Positions 48,900 to 57,371 of a stretch of DNA of 64,000 bases are shown piece by piece. Positions within the stretch are counted from its first letter, which is position 1. Every line of letters begins with the position of its first letter. The position numbers were made by a program, and so were the translations under genes. The notes under the pieces are model-generated. The model made no database searches. It worked only from the letters and a program-made list of their open reading frames with translations, and was not told the origin of the DNA. The DNA is from Leifsonia aquatica (GTDB lineage: Bacteria > Actinomycetota > Actinomycetes > Actinomycetales > Microbacteriaceae): the NCBI RefSeq assembly GCF_014190775.1, contig NZ_JACHVP010000003.1, forward strand, positions 310,001 through 374,000. The letters are read 5' to 3'.

Positions 48900-50399
48900 C
48901 TACGCTGCGGAGTCTGCGGCGGCTTGAGCCGCGGTCCCGGTGTCAGCCGCGGCGCCCTCCGTGGAGTCGTCCTCGGCGTCGCCCGCACGACGCGAGCGGA
49001 TGATCCCGAACACGACGAACGCGGCGGCGACCGCGGTCAGGACCAGCCCGCCGAGGGTGGCGGCTCCCTGGAACTCCGCAGCCTGCTGGGCAGTCCAGCC
49101 GGAGGCAGCGATGCTCCCGGTGAACACGGCCGCCAGGATCGTGCCGGCGACCGCGATGCCGACGCCGTTGGCGACCTCGGTCGTGGTGTCGGCGAGTGCC
49201 GCGCCGATCGTGGTGCGGTTCTTCGGCAGGCCGCTCAGGACGGTGACCGCCGCGACGACGCCGACCACGCGGAGCCCCGCGGCGACGAGCGCGAGGGCGA
49301 TCGCGACGAAGACGTAGCCGAGGCTGTTGAAGACCGCATAGACGGCGAGGCCGGCGACGACGGCTGCGGCGCTCAGCCACGCCGCGCGCCGGATGCCGAC
49401 GCGCTGCACGAACGGGTTCACGAACGGGCCGAGCGCCAGGAGCACGACGACCTGCGGCAGCATCCCGAGCGCGGCCAGCGCTGGCGGCCATCCCCACGCG
49501 AGCTGGAGCTGGAGGGTCACCAGGTAGCTCAGGCCCGCCGTGGCGAGACCCGCGCCCGCCTTGAACGCGAGACCGCTGGAGACGAGCGGGCGAGCGAGGA
49601 GGCCGAGATCGAGGAGGGGATGCCGCGCCGAGCGCTCCCGGAGAACGAATCCGGCGGCCGCGAGGATCGCCGCCGCCGTCATGGCCCACGGCATCCACGA
49701 TCCCGCGCCGTCGTCGACGAACATCGTCGGCGCGACCAGGGCGAAGACGATCGTCGCGGTGGCCAGCAGTGCGCCGGGGATGTCGAGCGGATCGCGGTGC
49801 AGTTCGGCCGGGTCGTCCGCGGCGATGCCGGCCCGGATGCCGACGAGCGCGAGCAACGCGATCGGCACGTTGACCAGCAGCAGCACCTGCCAGGGCGCGA
49901 CGGCCAGCACGAGGCCGCCGACCGTGGGGCCGATGGCGAGCCCGACCAGCCCGACCGTCGAGATGAGGGTGATCGCGCGGACGCGCAGGCTCTCCTCGTC
50001 GAACAGCCGGAAGGCGAGCGCCATCGATCCGGGCGTGGTCATCGCGGCGGCGATGCCCATCACGGCGCGGACCGCGATCAGCTGCTCGGCCGTCGTGACG
50101 AAGGCGGTCGCCAGGCTCGCGAGGGCGAGCAGCGCCAGGCCGATGAGCATCACCCGGCGGCGGCCGAACCGGTCCGCGATCGCGCCGAACAGCAGCATCA
50201 GGCCGCCGAAGACCACGGAGTACGCGCCGGTCACCCACTGGAGGGCGGTCGTCGAGGAGTGCAGCTCGCGGCCGATGGTGGGGAGCGCGACGTTCAGGAT
50301 GGAGTTGTCGAGCATCTCGAAGAGGAAGACGGCGGAGAGCCCGGCGAGGGCCATCCACGAGCCGTGGAGGGTAGGAGTCGAACGCTGTTCGTTGTTCAC
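48900..50399 (-). CDS. MFS drug-efflux-type transporter (DHA2, 14 helices)
   Basis: A 499-residue EmrB/QacA-type pump. MLDNSILNVALPTIGREL in helix 1, GAIADRFGRRRVML between helices 2 and 3, and RAVMGIAAAMTTPGSMAL (motif C region) are present. The end is an Ala/Asp-rich soluble tail. The start is taken as GTG 50399, seven bases after TAGAAC on the minus strand; GTG 50405 is an alternative. It is divergent from a TetR gene across 51 bases that hold two operator-like repeats, so it is probably repressed by that regulator. The substrate is unknown. Confidence 0.9.
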   Translation of the reverse strand: MNNEQRSTPTLHGSWMALAGLSAVFLFEMLDNSILNVALPTIGRELHSSTTALQWVTGAYSVVFGGLMLLFGAIADRFGRRRVMLIGLALLALASLATAFVTTAEQLIAVRAVMGIAAAMTTPGSMALAFRLFDEESLRVRAITLISTVGLVGLAIGPTVGGLVLAVAPWQVLLLVNVPIALLALVGIRAGIAADDPAELHRDPLDIPGALLATATIVFALVAPTMFVDDGAGSWMPWAMTAAAILAAAGFVLRERSARHPLLDLGLLARPLVSSGLAFKAGAGLATAGLSYLVTLQLQLAWGWPPALAALGMLPQVVVLLALGPFVNPFVQRVGIRRAAWLSAAAVVAGLAVYAVFNSLGYVFVAIALALVAAGLRVVGVVAAVTVLSGLPKNRTTIGAALADTTTEVANGVGIAVAGTILAAVFTGSIAASGWTAQQAAEFQGAATLGGLVLTAVAAAFVVFGIIRSRRAGDAEDDSTEGAAADTGTAAQAAADSAA

Positions 50400-50429
50400 A
50401 AACACTGTTCTACTCTCCGAACACCGTTC
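50399..50429. promoter_or_regulatory. Paired TetR operators between pump and regulator
   Basis: CAAACACTGTTC (50399-50410) and CGAACACCGTTC (50418-50429) are two similar near-palindromes 19 bases apart, covering the pump start and the region upstream of the TetR -10. Confidence 0.55.
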
Positions 50430-50438
50430 GAGTCAAGC

Positions 50439-50444
50439 TAGGAT
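50439..50444 (+). promoter_or_regulatory. -10 element of the leaderless TetR gene
   Basis: TAGGAT, six bases, then ATG at 50451. Confidence 0.5.
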
Positions 50445-50450
50445 GGGGGA

Positions 50451-51161
50451 ATGGCCTCCCCTCAGCAGCGTCGTGCGGCCCGGCACGCGACCAGCGACAC
50501 CCCGAACGCCGCCCGCAAGGCGCCGATCACGGTGGAGCGCATCACCGATGCCGCGCTCGAGATCGTCGCGGCGCGGGGCTATGAGGCGCTGACCATGCGC
50601 AGTGTCGCCTCGCGTCTCGAGACCGGCCCGGCCTCGCTGTACGCGCACGTCGTCAACAAGGCCGATCTCGACGAGCTCGTCATCGGGCGCCTCTGCAGCC
50701 GGATCGACCTCCCGGAGCCCGAGCCGTCGGCCTGGCGCGAGCAGATCGCCGACGTCTGCGCGCAGCTCCGCGACCAGTACCTCGCCTATCCCGGCATCTC
50801 GCGCGCCGCCCTGGCGATGGATGTCACCGACCTCGATGTGCTGCGCGTCAACGAGGGGATGCTCGCCATCCTGGTCGCCGGCGGCATCGCCCCGCAGACG
50901 GCGACGTGGACCATCGACGCCCTGTTCCTGTACGTCGGCGCCTACGCCATGGACCTCGCGGTCGCCGGCACGGGATCCGGCACCGTGGACCGCCGTCTCG
51001 ACGCCGACGACCGCAGCGACCTGATCGCCCGCTTCACGGCGCTCCCCGAGGACCGCTTCCCGAACATCCGTCGCTACGCGACCGAGCTCACCGCGGGCAC
51101 CGAGCACGAGCGCTTCGACTTCACCCTCGGGCTCATCCTGGGCAACCTCGGCGGGGCGTGA
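50451..51161 (+). CDS. TetR-family repressor of the adjacent pump
   Basis: A 236-residue regulator. Helix-turn-helix at about 28-75 (ERITDAALEIVAARGYEALTMRSVASRL, GPASLYAHVVNKADLDEL), then an all-helical TetR C-terminal domain (ERFDFTLGLILGNLGG). The message appears leaderless. It is divergent from the MFS pump and probably represses both through the paired sites between them. The ligand is presumably a pump substrate. Confidence 0.92.
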   Translation: MASPQQRRAARHATSDTPNAARKAPITVERITDAALEIVAARGYEALTMRSVASRLETGPASLYAHVVNKADLDELVIGRLCSRIDLPEPEPSAWREQIADVCAQLRDQYLAYPGISRAALAMDVTDLDVLRVNEGMLAILVAGGIAPQTATWTIDALFLYVGAYAMDLAVAGTGSGTVDRRLDADDRSDLIARFTALPEDRFPNIRRYATELTAGTEHERFDFTLGLILGNLGGA

Positions 51162-51191
51162 CTCGTTCCGGGCGGGCCGCCGGGAGCGGTC

Positions 51192-52118
51192 CTACCCCAG
51201 CGCCCGGATCGTCCACGACGCGCTCGACGACTCGCCGGGCTGCAGCACGATGAGGTCGGTGCGCGAGTTGAACGCGTCCGGCGGGCAGGTCATCGGCTCA
51301 ACGGCGAGGCCCAGGCGGTTCAGGGCGGGGTCGGGCTGGTCGGCGGTGTGGATCTGGACCCACGGGCACGCGTCGTCCCAGACCATCTCGACCCCGGAGC
51401 CGTCGGCGGTGCGGAGGGCGACCGTCGCGATGCCGTCCGCATCCCGGGTCAGGCCGGTGAAGGCGTGGTCGATGAAGGTGTCGCCGATGGGGCGCGGGGT
51501 GCGGAAGTCGAAGTTGCCGTCGCCCTCGGCCTCCACGCTCGCGAGGCCGGAGGGGATGAGGCGCTCCTCGTCGACCGTCAGCACCGTGTCGGCGGGGAGG
51601 GAGAGCGTCCAGTCGTCCACGCGACCCTCGCCGGCGACGAGGTACGGGTGCGGGCCGGTGCCCCACGGCGCGGCCGTCGGACCGGTGTTGGTGGCGGTGA
51701 CGACGGTGCGGAGGCCGCCTTCGCCGAGGCTGAAGGTGACCGAGACCTCCACGCGGTGCGGGTAGCCGGCCTGCGCCTCGATGGTGGCGGCGAAGGTCAC
51801 GCTGTCGCTGGAGCGGTCCACGGGGGCGAAGTCGAGCCACGCGGCGAGGCCGTGCAAGGCGTGGCCGCGGTTCGGCTCGGTGAGGGGGAGCTGCTGCTCG
51901 ACACCCTCGAAGGTGTACCGGCCGTCGACCACCCGGTTCGGCCACGGGGCGAGCGTGGCGCCGCGGAACGCCGGGCGCACCTCGTCCGCATCGAACGGCA
52001 CGACGAGCGCGCGCCCCTTGTGCTCGAGGGTGCGCAGCGACGCGCCGACGGAGGCGATGGTGGCGTGGTAATCGCCGGCGCTCAGGCCGAAGTGGGTGCC
52101 GGAGATCGGAGTGGTCAT
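51192..52118 (-). CDS. Aldose 1-epimerase (galactose mutarotase-like)
   Basis: A 308-residue GalM-family enzyme that interconverts alpha and beta anomers of galactose, glucose or related sugars. Catalytic residues fit: H86/H89 in RGHALHGLA, H157 in TGPHPYL and a glutamate in AVEPMTCPPDAF near residue 275. It is monocistronic; CACAAT stands six bases before the ATG. It may support the beta-galactosidase pathways elsewhere in the window. Confidence 0.9.
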   Translation of the reverse strand: MTTPISGTHFGLSAGDYHATIASVGASLRTLEHKGRALVVPFDADEVRPAFRGATLAPWPNRVVDGRYTFEGVEQQLPLTEPNRGHALHGLAAWLDFAPVDRSSDSVTFAATIEAQAGYPHRVEVSVTFSLGEGGLRTVVTATNTGPTAAPWGTGPHPYLVAGEGRVDDWTLSLPADTVLTVDEERLIPSGLASVEAEGDGNFDFRTPRPIGDTFIDHAFTGLTRDADGIATVALRTADGSGVEMVWDDACPWVQIHTADQPDPALNRLGLAVEPMTCPPDAFNSRTDLIVLQPGESSSASWTIRALG

Positions 52119-52234
52119 CCGCCCATTGTGGCGTTCGCACCCGATCGGGCACAAAACCGGCGGCCTCCACATCCCGCCTCCCGCAGCGCAACGTGCCCGA
52201 AACGTGCGGAAACGTGGGGGTAACGACGCGGCGC

Positions 52235-52240
52235 TAGCGT
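52235..52240 (+). promoter_or_regulatory. -10 element of the ATP-grasp operon
   Basis: TAGCGT, six bases, then ATG at 52247; the first gene of a three-gene operon appears leaderless. Confidence 0.5.
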
Positions 52241-52246
52241 CGGCCC

Positions 52247-53920
52247 ATGGGAGATCTGTTCGGCGGGTACGGGGCGCAGACGGCGCGGCGCCGGCGCGGC
52301 CGGGCGACACCGTTCGACGAGATGTTCGGGGATGCGCGTCGCGCCCACACGTCCGAGACGCGTCCCGCCTACCGGGAGCTGTTCGCCGCGCTCGCGGCGT
52401 TGACCCAGGACGAGCTGCGCGGCCGCACCGACGCCCTGGCCAGCTCGTACCTGGCGCAGGGAGTGACGTTCGACTTCGCGGGGGAGGAGCGCCCCTTCCC
52501 GCTCGACGCCGTGCCGCGCGTGATCGAGCAGCCGGAGTGGGCGCACATCGAGGCGGGTGTTGGCCAGCGGGTGCGCGCGCTGGAGGCGTTCCTGAGCGAC
52601 GTGTACGGTGCCCAGAACGCGGTGCGCGACGGTGTCATCCCGGCCGGGCTGATCACGTCCTCGGCGCATTTCCACCGCGCGGCCGCGGGCGTCGAGAGCG
52701 CGAACGGGGTGCGCATCCAGGTCTCCGGCATCGACCTCATCCGCGACGAGCTCGGCGACTGGCGGGTGCTCGAGGACAACGTGCGCGTGCCGAGCGGGGT
52801 CAGCTACGTCATCTCCAACCGCCGCGTCATGGCGCAGACCCTGCCGGAGCTGTTCACCTCCATGCGGGTGCGGCCGGTCGGCGACTACCCGTACCGGCTG
52901 CTGCAGGCGCTCAAGGCGAGCGCGCCGGGCGGGATGGAGAACCCGAACGTCGTCGTGCTGACCCCCGGCGTCTACAACTCGGCCTACTTCGAGCACACCC
53001 TCCTGGCCCGCCTGATGGGCGTCGAGCTGGTGGAGGGGCGCGACCTGTTCTGCTCCGCGGGCAAGGTGTGGATGCGGACCACCAGCGGACCGCAGCGCGT
53101 CGACGTGATCTACCGGCGCATCGACGACGACTTCATAGACCCGCTGCAGTTCCGCGTGGACTCGGTGCTCGGCACTCCCGGCCTCATGCTCGCCGCCCGG
53201 CTCGGCAACGTGACCATCGCGAACGCGGTCGGCAACGGGGTCGCCGACGACAAGCTGGTCTACACGTACGTGCCCGAGCTGATCCGCTATTACCTGGCCG
53301 AGGAGCCGATCCTCCCGAACGTCGACACCTGGCGGCTGGAGGAGCCGGACGCGCTCGCCGAGGTGCTCGACCGGCTGGACGAGCTGGTGATCAAACCGGT
53401 CGACGGCTCCGGCGGCAAGGGCCTTGTCATCGGGCCGGACGCCTCCCGCCGCGAGCTCGCCGACCTGCGCGCCCGGCTGATCGCCGACCCGCGCGGCTGG
53501 ATCGCGCAGCCCGTGGTACAGCTGTCGACCATCCCGACGCTGGTCGAGGACGGGATGCGGCCCCGCCACGTCGACCTGCGCCCGTTCGCGGTCAACGACG
53601 GGCGCGACGTCTGGGTGCTCCCCGGCGGCCTCACCCGGGTGGCGCTCGCCGAAGGGCAGCTCGTCGTCAACAGCAGTCAGGGCGGCGGGTCGAAGGACAC
53701 CTGGGTGGTCGGCACCGCGGGCAGCGCCGTCGAGGCGGAGGGCGGCCGCGAGCTCCGGGCGGTGGCCGGCCTCGTCGAGGACCAGGCGGCGGCCCTCCCG
53801 CTGCTGCCTGCACCGCACGCGCCCGACCACTCGGAAGAGGACGCTCCCCGCGCCGACCAGCAGCAGCAACAACAGCAGCAGCAGGCGCGTGCCGACCGGG
53901 AGGAGGGGCCCGCATGCTGA
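52247..53920 (+). CDS. Circularly permuted ATP-grasp protein with glutamine tract
   Basis: A 557-residue circularly permuted ATP-grasp type 2 protein (DUF404/DUF407-like), predicted to form a peptide or amide bond. RYYLAEEPILPNVDTWRLEEP, LVIKPVDGSGGKGLVIGP and WIAQPVVQLSTIPTLV mark the ATP-binding region, and HVDLRPFAVNDG follows. The C-terminus ends with nine consecutive glutamines (53858-53884, CAG and CAA codons), which is unusual in this family and species type. It overlaps the next gene by seven bases. Three genes together (ATP-grasp, alpha-E, transglutaminase) form a known conserved unit whose target is not known. Confidence 0.9.
   Translation: MGDLFGGYGAQTARRRRGRATPFDEMFGDARRAHTSETRPAYRELFAALAALTQDELRGRTDALASSYLAQGVTFDFAGEERPFPLDAVPRVIEQPEWAHIEAGVGQRVRALEAFLSDVYGAQNAVRDGVIPAGLITSSAHFHRAAAGVESANGVRIQVSGIDLIRDELGDWRVLEDNVRVPSGVSYVISNRRVMAQTLPELFTSMRVRPVGDYPYRLLQALKASAPGGMENPNVVVLTPGVYNSAYFEHTLLARLMGVELVEGRDLFCSAGKVWMRTTSGPQRVDVIYRRIDDDFIDPLQFRVDSVLGTPGLMLAARLGNVTIANAVGNGVADDKLVYTYVPELIRYYLAEEPILPNVDTWRLEEPDALAEVLDRLDELVIKPVDGSGGKGLVIGPDASRRELADLRARLIADPRGWIAQPVVQLSTIPTLVEDGMRPRHVDLRPFAVNDGRDVWVLPGGLTRVALAEGQLVVNSSQGGGSKDTWVVGTAGSAVEAEGGRELRAVAGLVEDQAAALPLLPAPHAPDHSEEDAPRADQQQQQQQQQARADREEGPAC
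53858..53884 (+). repeat. CAG/CAA glutamine-codon repeat
   Basis: Nine tandem CAR codons (three CAG, two CAA, four CAG). A polymerase-slippage-prone tract near the end of the ATP-grasp gene; the reading frame holds if whole codons are gained or lost. Confidence 0.85.
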
Positions 53921-54840
53921 GCCGCATCGCATCCTCGCTCTTCTGGATCGGCCGCTACATCGAGCGCAGCGACGGCACGGCGCGCATCCTGGACGTGCAC
54001 CTCCAGCTGCTCCTCGAGGATCCGTGGATCGACGAGGACACCGCCTGCCGCTCCCTGCTCGGCGTGATGGGGAGCGACGCGCCCGACGGGGCCCTGGTCC
54101 GCGAGGACGTGCTGCGCATCCTCGCCGTCGACCGCGGCGCTCCCGCCTCCATCGTCTACTCGCTCGGCGCCGCCCGCGAGAACGCCCGGCGCGCCCGCGA
54201 GATCGTCTCGACCGAGCTCTGGGAGTGCCTCAACACGACCGCCGCGCGGATGCCGCGCCGGGTCACGAGCGACAAGGTGCATGAGTTCTTCACGTGGGTC
54301 CGCGACCGCACGGCGCTGGCCGTGGGGATCATGGAGTCCGGGGCCAGCCGGGACGAGGCGTGGCACTTCTTCACGCTGGGCCGCAGCCTGGAGCGCGCCG
54401 ACATGACCGCGCGGCTGCTCGCGACGCGTTCGCTCACCGAGGCCAGCGGGCCGAGCTGGACGACCATCCTCCGTTCCTGCGGCGCGTACGAGGCCTACCT
54501 GCGGACCTACCGGGGCGTGCCCTCCGCGCGCAACGCCGCGGAGTTCCTCCTGCACGACCGGCTGTTCCCGCGCTCGATCCTCTACTCGATCGCGGGCGCG
54601 GTCGACAGCCTGCGCGACATCGAACCGCGCACCGAGCGCGCCGGGGTGTCCGACCGGGCCGTGCGGCTGCTCGGCCAGGTGCAGAGCGAGCTGGAGTTCC
54701 GGCCGGTCGCCGACGTGATCGACGACCTGCCCGCCTACATGTCCGCGATCCAGGATGCGACGAGTGCGGCCACGGCGGCCGTCACGCAGCGCTACTTCCC
54801 GGAGCACGCGGCGCCGAGCTGGATCGGGGAGAGGGTATGA
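53914..54840 (+). CDS. Alpha-E domain protein
   Basis: A 308-residue all-helical protein of the alpha-E (DUF403) family: MLSRIASSLFWIGRYIERSDGTARILDVHLQLLLED opens it, with the highly conserved YIER and the SLERADMTARLL repeat later. It overlaps the ATP-grasp stop by seven bases (53914-53920) and the transglutaminase start by four (ATGA). In other bacteria this domain is fused to, or made with, the ATP-grasp protein, so it probably forms a complex with it. Its biochemical role is not known. Confidence 0.92.
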   Translation: MLSRIASSLFWIGRYIERSDGTARILDVHLQLLLEDPWIDEDTACRSLLGVMGSDAPDGALVREDVLRILAVDRGAPASIVYSLGAARENARRAREIVSTELWECLNTTAARMPRRVTSDKVHEFFTWVRDRTALAVGIMESGASRDEAWHFFTLGRSLERADMTARLLATRSLTEASGPSWTTILRSCGAYEAYLRTYRGVPSARNAAEFLLHDRLFPRSILYSIAGAVDSLRDIEPRTERAGVSDRAVRLLGQVQSELEFRPVADVIDDLPAYMSAIQDATSAATAAVTQRYFPEHAAPSWIGERV

Positions 54841-55697
54841 AGCGGCTCCGGGTCACCCACTCCACGGGCTACCGCTACGACGGCGAGGTCACCGCGTCGT
54901 ACAACGAGGCGCGCATGCTGCCGCTCTCGGGGGAGCGCCAGCTGGTGCTGCACGCCTCCCTCGACGTGCAGCCGGTCTCGTCGCACCACCAGTACACGGA
55001 CTACTGGGGCACGCGCGTGCTCGCCTTCGATGTGCTCGACCCGCACCGCGAGCTGACCATCACGGCGAGCAGCCTGGTGGAGGTGCTGGAGGCTCCGCAT
55101 CCCGTCGCCGGCCTCGGCTGGGACGAGTTGCAGGAGGCCGTGCAGCGCTCGGGAGAGTGCGTGCAGCAGCTGCGGCAGACGGAGCTGACGGCGCCGCCCG
55201 CGTCGCTCGCCGAGCTGGCGGCGGAGGCGGCGGCGACGGCAGCGTCCGACGGCGCCGACGACCCGTGCTCCACCGCGCGCGCGATCGTCGCGGCGGTCGG
55301 CGACGGGATGGAGTACGTCAGCGGCGTCACCGGCGTGCGCACCACGGCCGCGGAGGCGTGGGAATCGCGCAGCGGGGTGTGCCAGGACATCGCCCACGTC
55401 GCCATCGGGGCGCTGCGCTCGGCGGGCATCCCGGCCCGCTACGTCTCCGGCTACCTGCACCCGAAGGCGGACGCCGCGATCGGCGAGACCGTGACCGGGG
55501 AGTCGCACGCGTGGGTCGAGTGGTTCTGCGGCTCCTGGCACGGCTACGACCCCACGAACGGCATCGACATCGGCGACCGCCACGTGCGCGTCGGCCACGG
55601 CCGCGACTACACGGACGTCACGCCCCTGCGCGGCGTCTTCGCGGGCGGCGGCGGCTCCGAACTGTTCGTCTCGGTCTCGATCACGCGCGAGGCCTGA
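54837..55697 (+). CDS. Transglutaminase-like cysteine peptidase
   Basis: A 286-residue protein. The N-terminal bacterial transglutaminase-like domain (MKRLRVTHSTGYRYDGEVTASYNEARMLP) precedes the catalytic core with C182 in RSGVCQDIAH, H224 in ESHAWVEWF and D238 in YDPTNGID, a full Cys-His-Asp triad. The start overlaps the preceding stop (ATGA). It is the last gene of the operon, and could cleave or rearrange the peptide product of the ATP-grasp ligase. There is no signal peptide. Confidence 0.93.
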   Translation: MKRLRVTHSTGYRYDGEVTASYNEARMLPLSGERQLVLHASLDVQPVSSHHQYTDYWGTRVLAFDVLDPHRELTITASSLVEVLEAPHPVAGLGWDELQEAVQRSGECVQQLRQTELTAPPASLAELAAEAAATAASDGADDPCSTARAIVAAVGDGMEYVSGVTGVRTTAAEAWESRSGVCQDIAHVAIGALRSAGIPARYVSGYLHPKADAAIGETVTGESHAWVEWFCGSWHGYDPTNGIDIGDRHVRVGHGRDYTDVTPLRGVFAGGGGSELFVSVSITREA

Positions 55698-55716
55698 CCC
55701 CGACCCCGACCCCGAA

Positions 55717-55766
55717 GTTCACGAAGTGGCGCCTATTTCGGGTGGAATGAGCGCCACGTCGTGAAC
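55717..55766. terminator. Long hairpin between convergent genes
   Basis: Left arm 55717-55732 (GTTCACGAAGTGGCGC) pairs with 55751-55766 with one mismatch; an inner ATTTC/GGAAT stem closes part of the loop. It lies 20 bases past the transglutaminase stop and 38 bases before the end of the convergent PucR gene. Three GACCCC repeats (55696-55713) precede it. Confidence 0.6.
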
Positions 55767-55803
55767 CTCGGCGGCCCTGGATAGGCGGGCGCGGGAGGCG
55801 CGC

Positions 55804-57276
55804 TCAGGCGGTCGCGCGCAGCGCCGCGTAGAGGTCGGCGCGGGCGGCGAAGCCGCTGAGATCGCGACCGAGCAGCCGCTCCGCCTCGGCGACGCGGGCG
55901 CGCAGGGTGTGGCGGTGGATGCCGAGGCGGCGGGCGGCGATGTCGTAGACCCCGTCGCTGTCGAGCCAGGTGCGCAGCAGGTCGGTCAGGGCGGGGTCGG
56001 CCGTGGTCAGCGGCGCGAGTGCGGTCTGCGCGACGGCGCGCGCGTCTGGCGTCTGCAGCAGGGCGAGCATCCCGGCCGCGGCGACATCGTCGAACGACGG
56101 GACCGGAGCCTTCGGGGTCGCCCGCTGCCGCGCCACCTCGGCTTGGGCCAGGGCGGTCGGGAGGTCGGCGAGCGCACTCGGTGCCGAGGTTCCGCCGCGG
56201 AGGTCGAACCGGGAGGCGGCCGCCGGCCCGGTCGCGGTCGCGGAGGGATCCCCCGCGTCCGACTCCACCAGCACAAGCTCCTGCCCATCGCGGGCGAAGA
56301 ACCCGTCGGAGTGCGACTCCAGCCAGTCCGCGGCCGCCGTCAGGGCGGTCCCGGCCAGTACGGTCACGCGCACCGGCGCCTCCGGCAGCGGGCCCAGCAC
56401 CGGCTCGGCGACCGACTCCGCCAGCGCTCGTTCGCCCGCGATCAGCGCCCGCCAGACGGAGGTGCGGAGGCGCGCGCGGGCGGCGTCGGTGGCCCGGCTC
56501 TGCTCGAGCGCGAGGCCGGCCAGCGCCACGACCCCGGTGACCACCTGCTGCGCGGCCGGGTCGAGTCCCTCGGAGCCGATCGCGAGCACCCCGCGCAGGC
56601 GTCCGGCGGCCCCGAGCGTCTGCAGCGCGAATGCGCCGGCCTCGGTGACGACCGAGCCGGCCGCGCGACGTCGACTGCGCAGCAGCGGGTCCGCGGCCGC
56701 GACCAGCGCTTCCCGCGACGCCGCGGAGACCGCACCGGAGGGGGAGACGCGGTCGAGCGCGCCGTCCGCCCCGATCAGCGCGACGGGACGCTCGATCTGC
56801 CGGGCGAGCTCGGTGAGCACCGCGGCGAGCGGGTCGGGCCGCAGCGCCGCGAGCGAGATGGCGCGGGAGGCGCGGAGCGCCCAGGTGCTGCGGGCGTACG
56901 CGTCGGCGGCGACGCGGTCGGCGATGAACCGCGCGATCGCGATGAACGGGGTGCGGTAGGGCACCTCGAACAGCGGGAGGCCGTGCCGCGTGCACGCCTC
57001 GAGTAGGGCATCCGGCGTCCCAGCTCGCACGACCTCCGTGCCGAAGCCGAGGGCCGCCACCCCGTGCTCGGCCAGCCGGGCGACGTAGTCGTCGATCTCG
57101 TCGGGCGCCTTCGTGATGAGGAGCACCTGGCCCGGGGAGAGGAAGGGCGTCGGGTCGGGCAGCTCGGAGCTGTGCGCCCACGGCACGAGCGTCTCGGGAT
57201 CGCCGACGCCGGGCGCGGTGAGCAGCGTGAGGTCCAGCTCGGGGCGGGCGAGGAGCTGTGCGAGGGTGGCGGGCAT
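55804..57276 (-). CDS. PucR-family transcriptional regulator
   Basis: A 490-residue regulator. Residues about 5-125 form the PucR N-terminal domain (MPATLAQLLARPELDL, DPTPFLSPGQVLLITKAP), a GAF-like/GGDEF-related middle region follows, and the C-terminal HTH (about 430-487, LDSDGVYDIAARRLGIHRHTLRARVAEAERLLG) binds DNA. PucR-like proteins commonly control purine or amino-acid and GABA catabolism. It is divergent from gabT across 95 bases, so it is the likely regulator of that operon. ATG 57276 has a GGAAGG site. Confidence 0.9.
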   Translation of the reverse strand: MPATLAQLLARPELDLTLLTAPGVGDPETLVPWAHSSELPDPTPFLSPGQVLLITKAPDEIDDYVARLAEHGVAALGFGTEVVRAGTPDALLEACTRHGLPLFEVPYRTPFIAIARFIADRVAADAYARSTWALRASRAISLAALRPDPLAAVLTELARQIERPVALIGADGALDRVSPSGAVSAASREALVAAADPLLRSRRRAAGSVVTEAGAFALQTLGAAGRLRGVLAIGSEGLDPAAQQVVTGVVALAGLALEQSRATDAARARLRTSVWRALIAGERALAESVAEPVLGPLPEAPVRVTVLAGTALTAAADWLESHSDGFFARDGQELVLVESDAGDPSATATGPAAASRFDLRGGTSAPSALADLPTALAQAEVARQRATPKAPVPSFDDVAAAGMLALLQTPDARAVAQTALAPLTTADPALTDLLRTWLDSDGVYDIAARRLGIHRHTLRARVAEAERLLGRDLSGFAARADLYAALRATA

Positions 57277-57292
57277 CGGTGCCTTCCGATCT

Positions 57293-57341
57293 GACAGGGT
57301 GTCGAATCCGACTCAACGAATTGTACGGGGTGTCCAGGACA
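57293..57341. promoter_or_regulatory. Palindromes in the PucR/gabT intergenic region
   Basis: Three inverted repeats: GACA-ggg-TGTC (57293-57303), GTCG-aatc-CGAC (57301-57312) and TGTCCAGGACA (57331-57341). They are candidate PucR or GabR-type operators. Confidence 0.4.
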
Positions 57342-57359
57342 GCGGCGCGCCAGGCTCCT

Positions 57360-57365
57360 TACGAT
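57360..57365 (+). promoter_or_regulatory. -10 element of the leaderless gabT gene
   Basis: TACGAT, six bases, then ATG at 57372. Confidence 0.5.
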
Positions 57366-57371
57366 GCCGCC

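Noticed and set aside
53858-53884. CRISPR or tandem-repeat array
   Set aside because: It is a codon repeat inside a gene; no spacer-repeat pattern exists anywhere in the window.
52115-53932. A 600-residue frame antisense to the ATP-grasp gene
   Set aside because: GC-rich third-position artefact; composition is not protein-like and the sense gene has clear domains.
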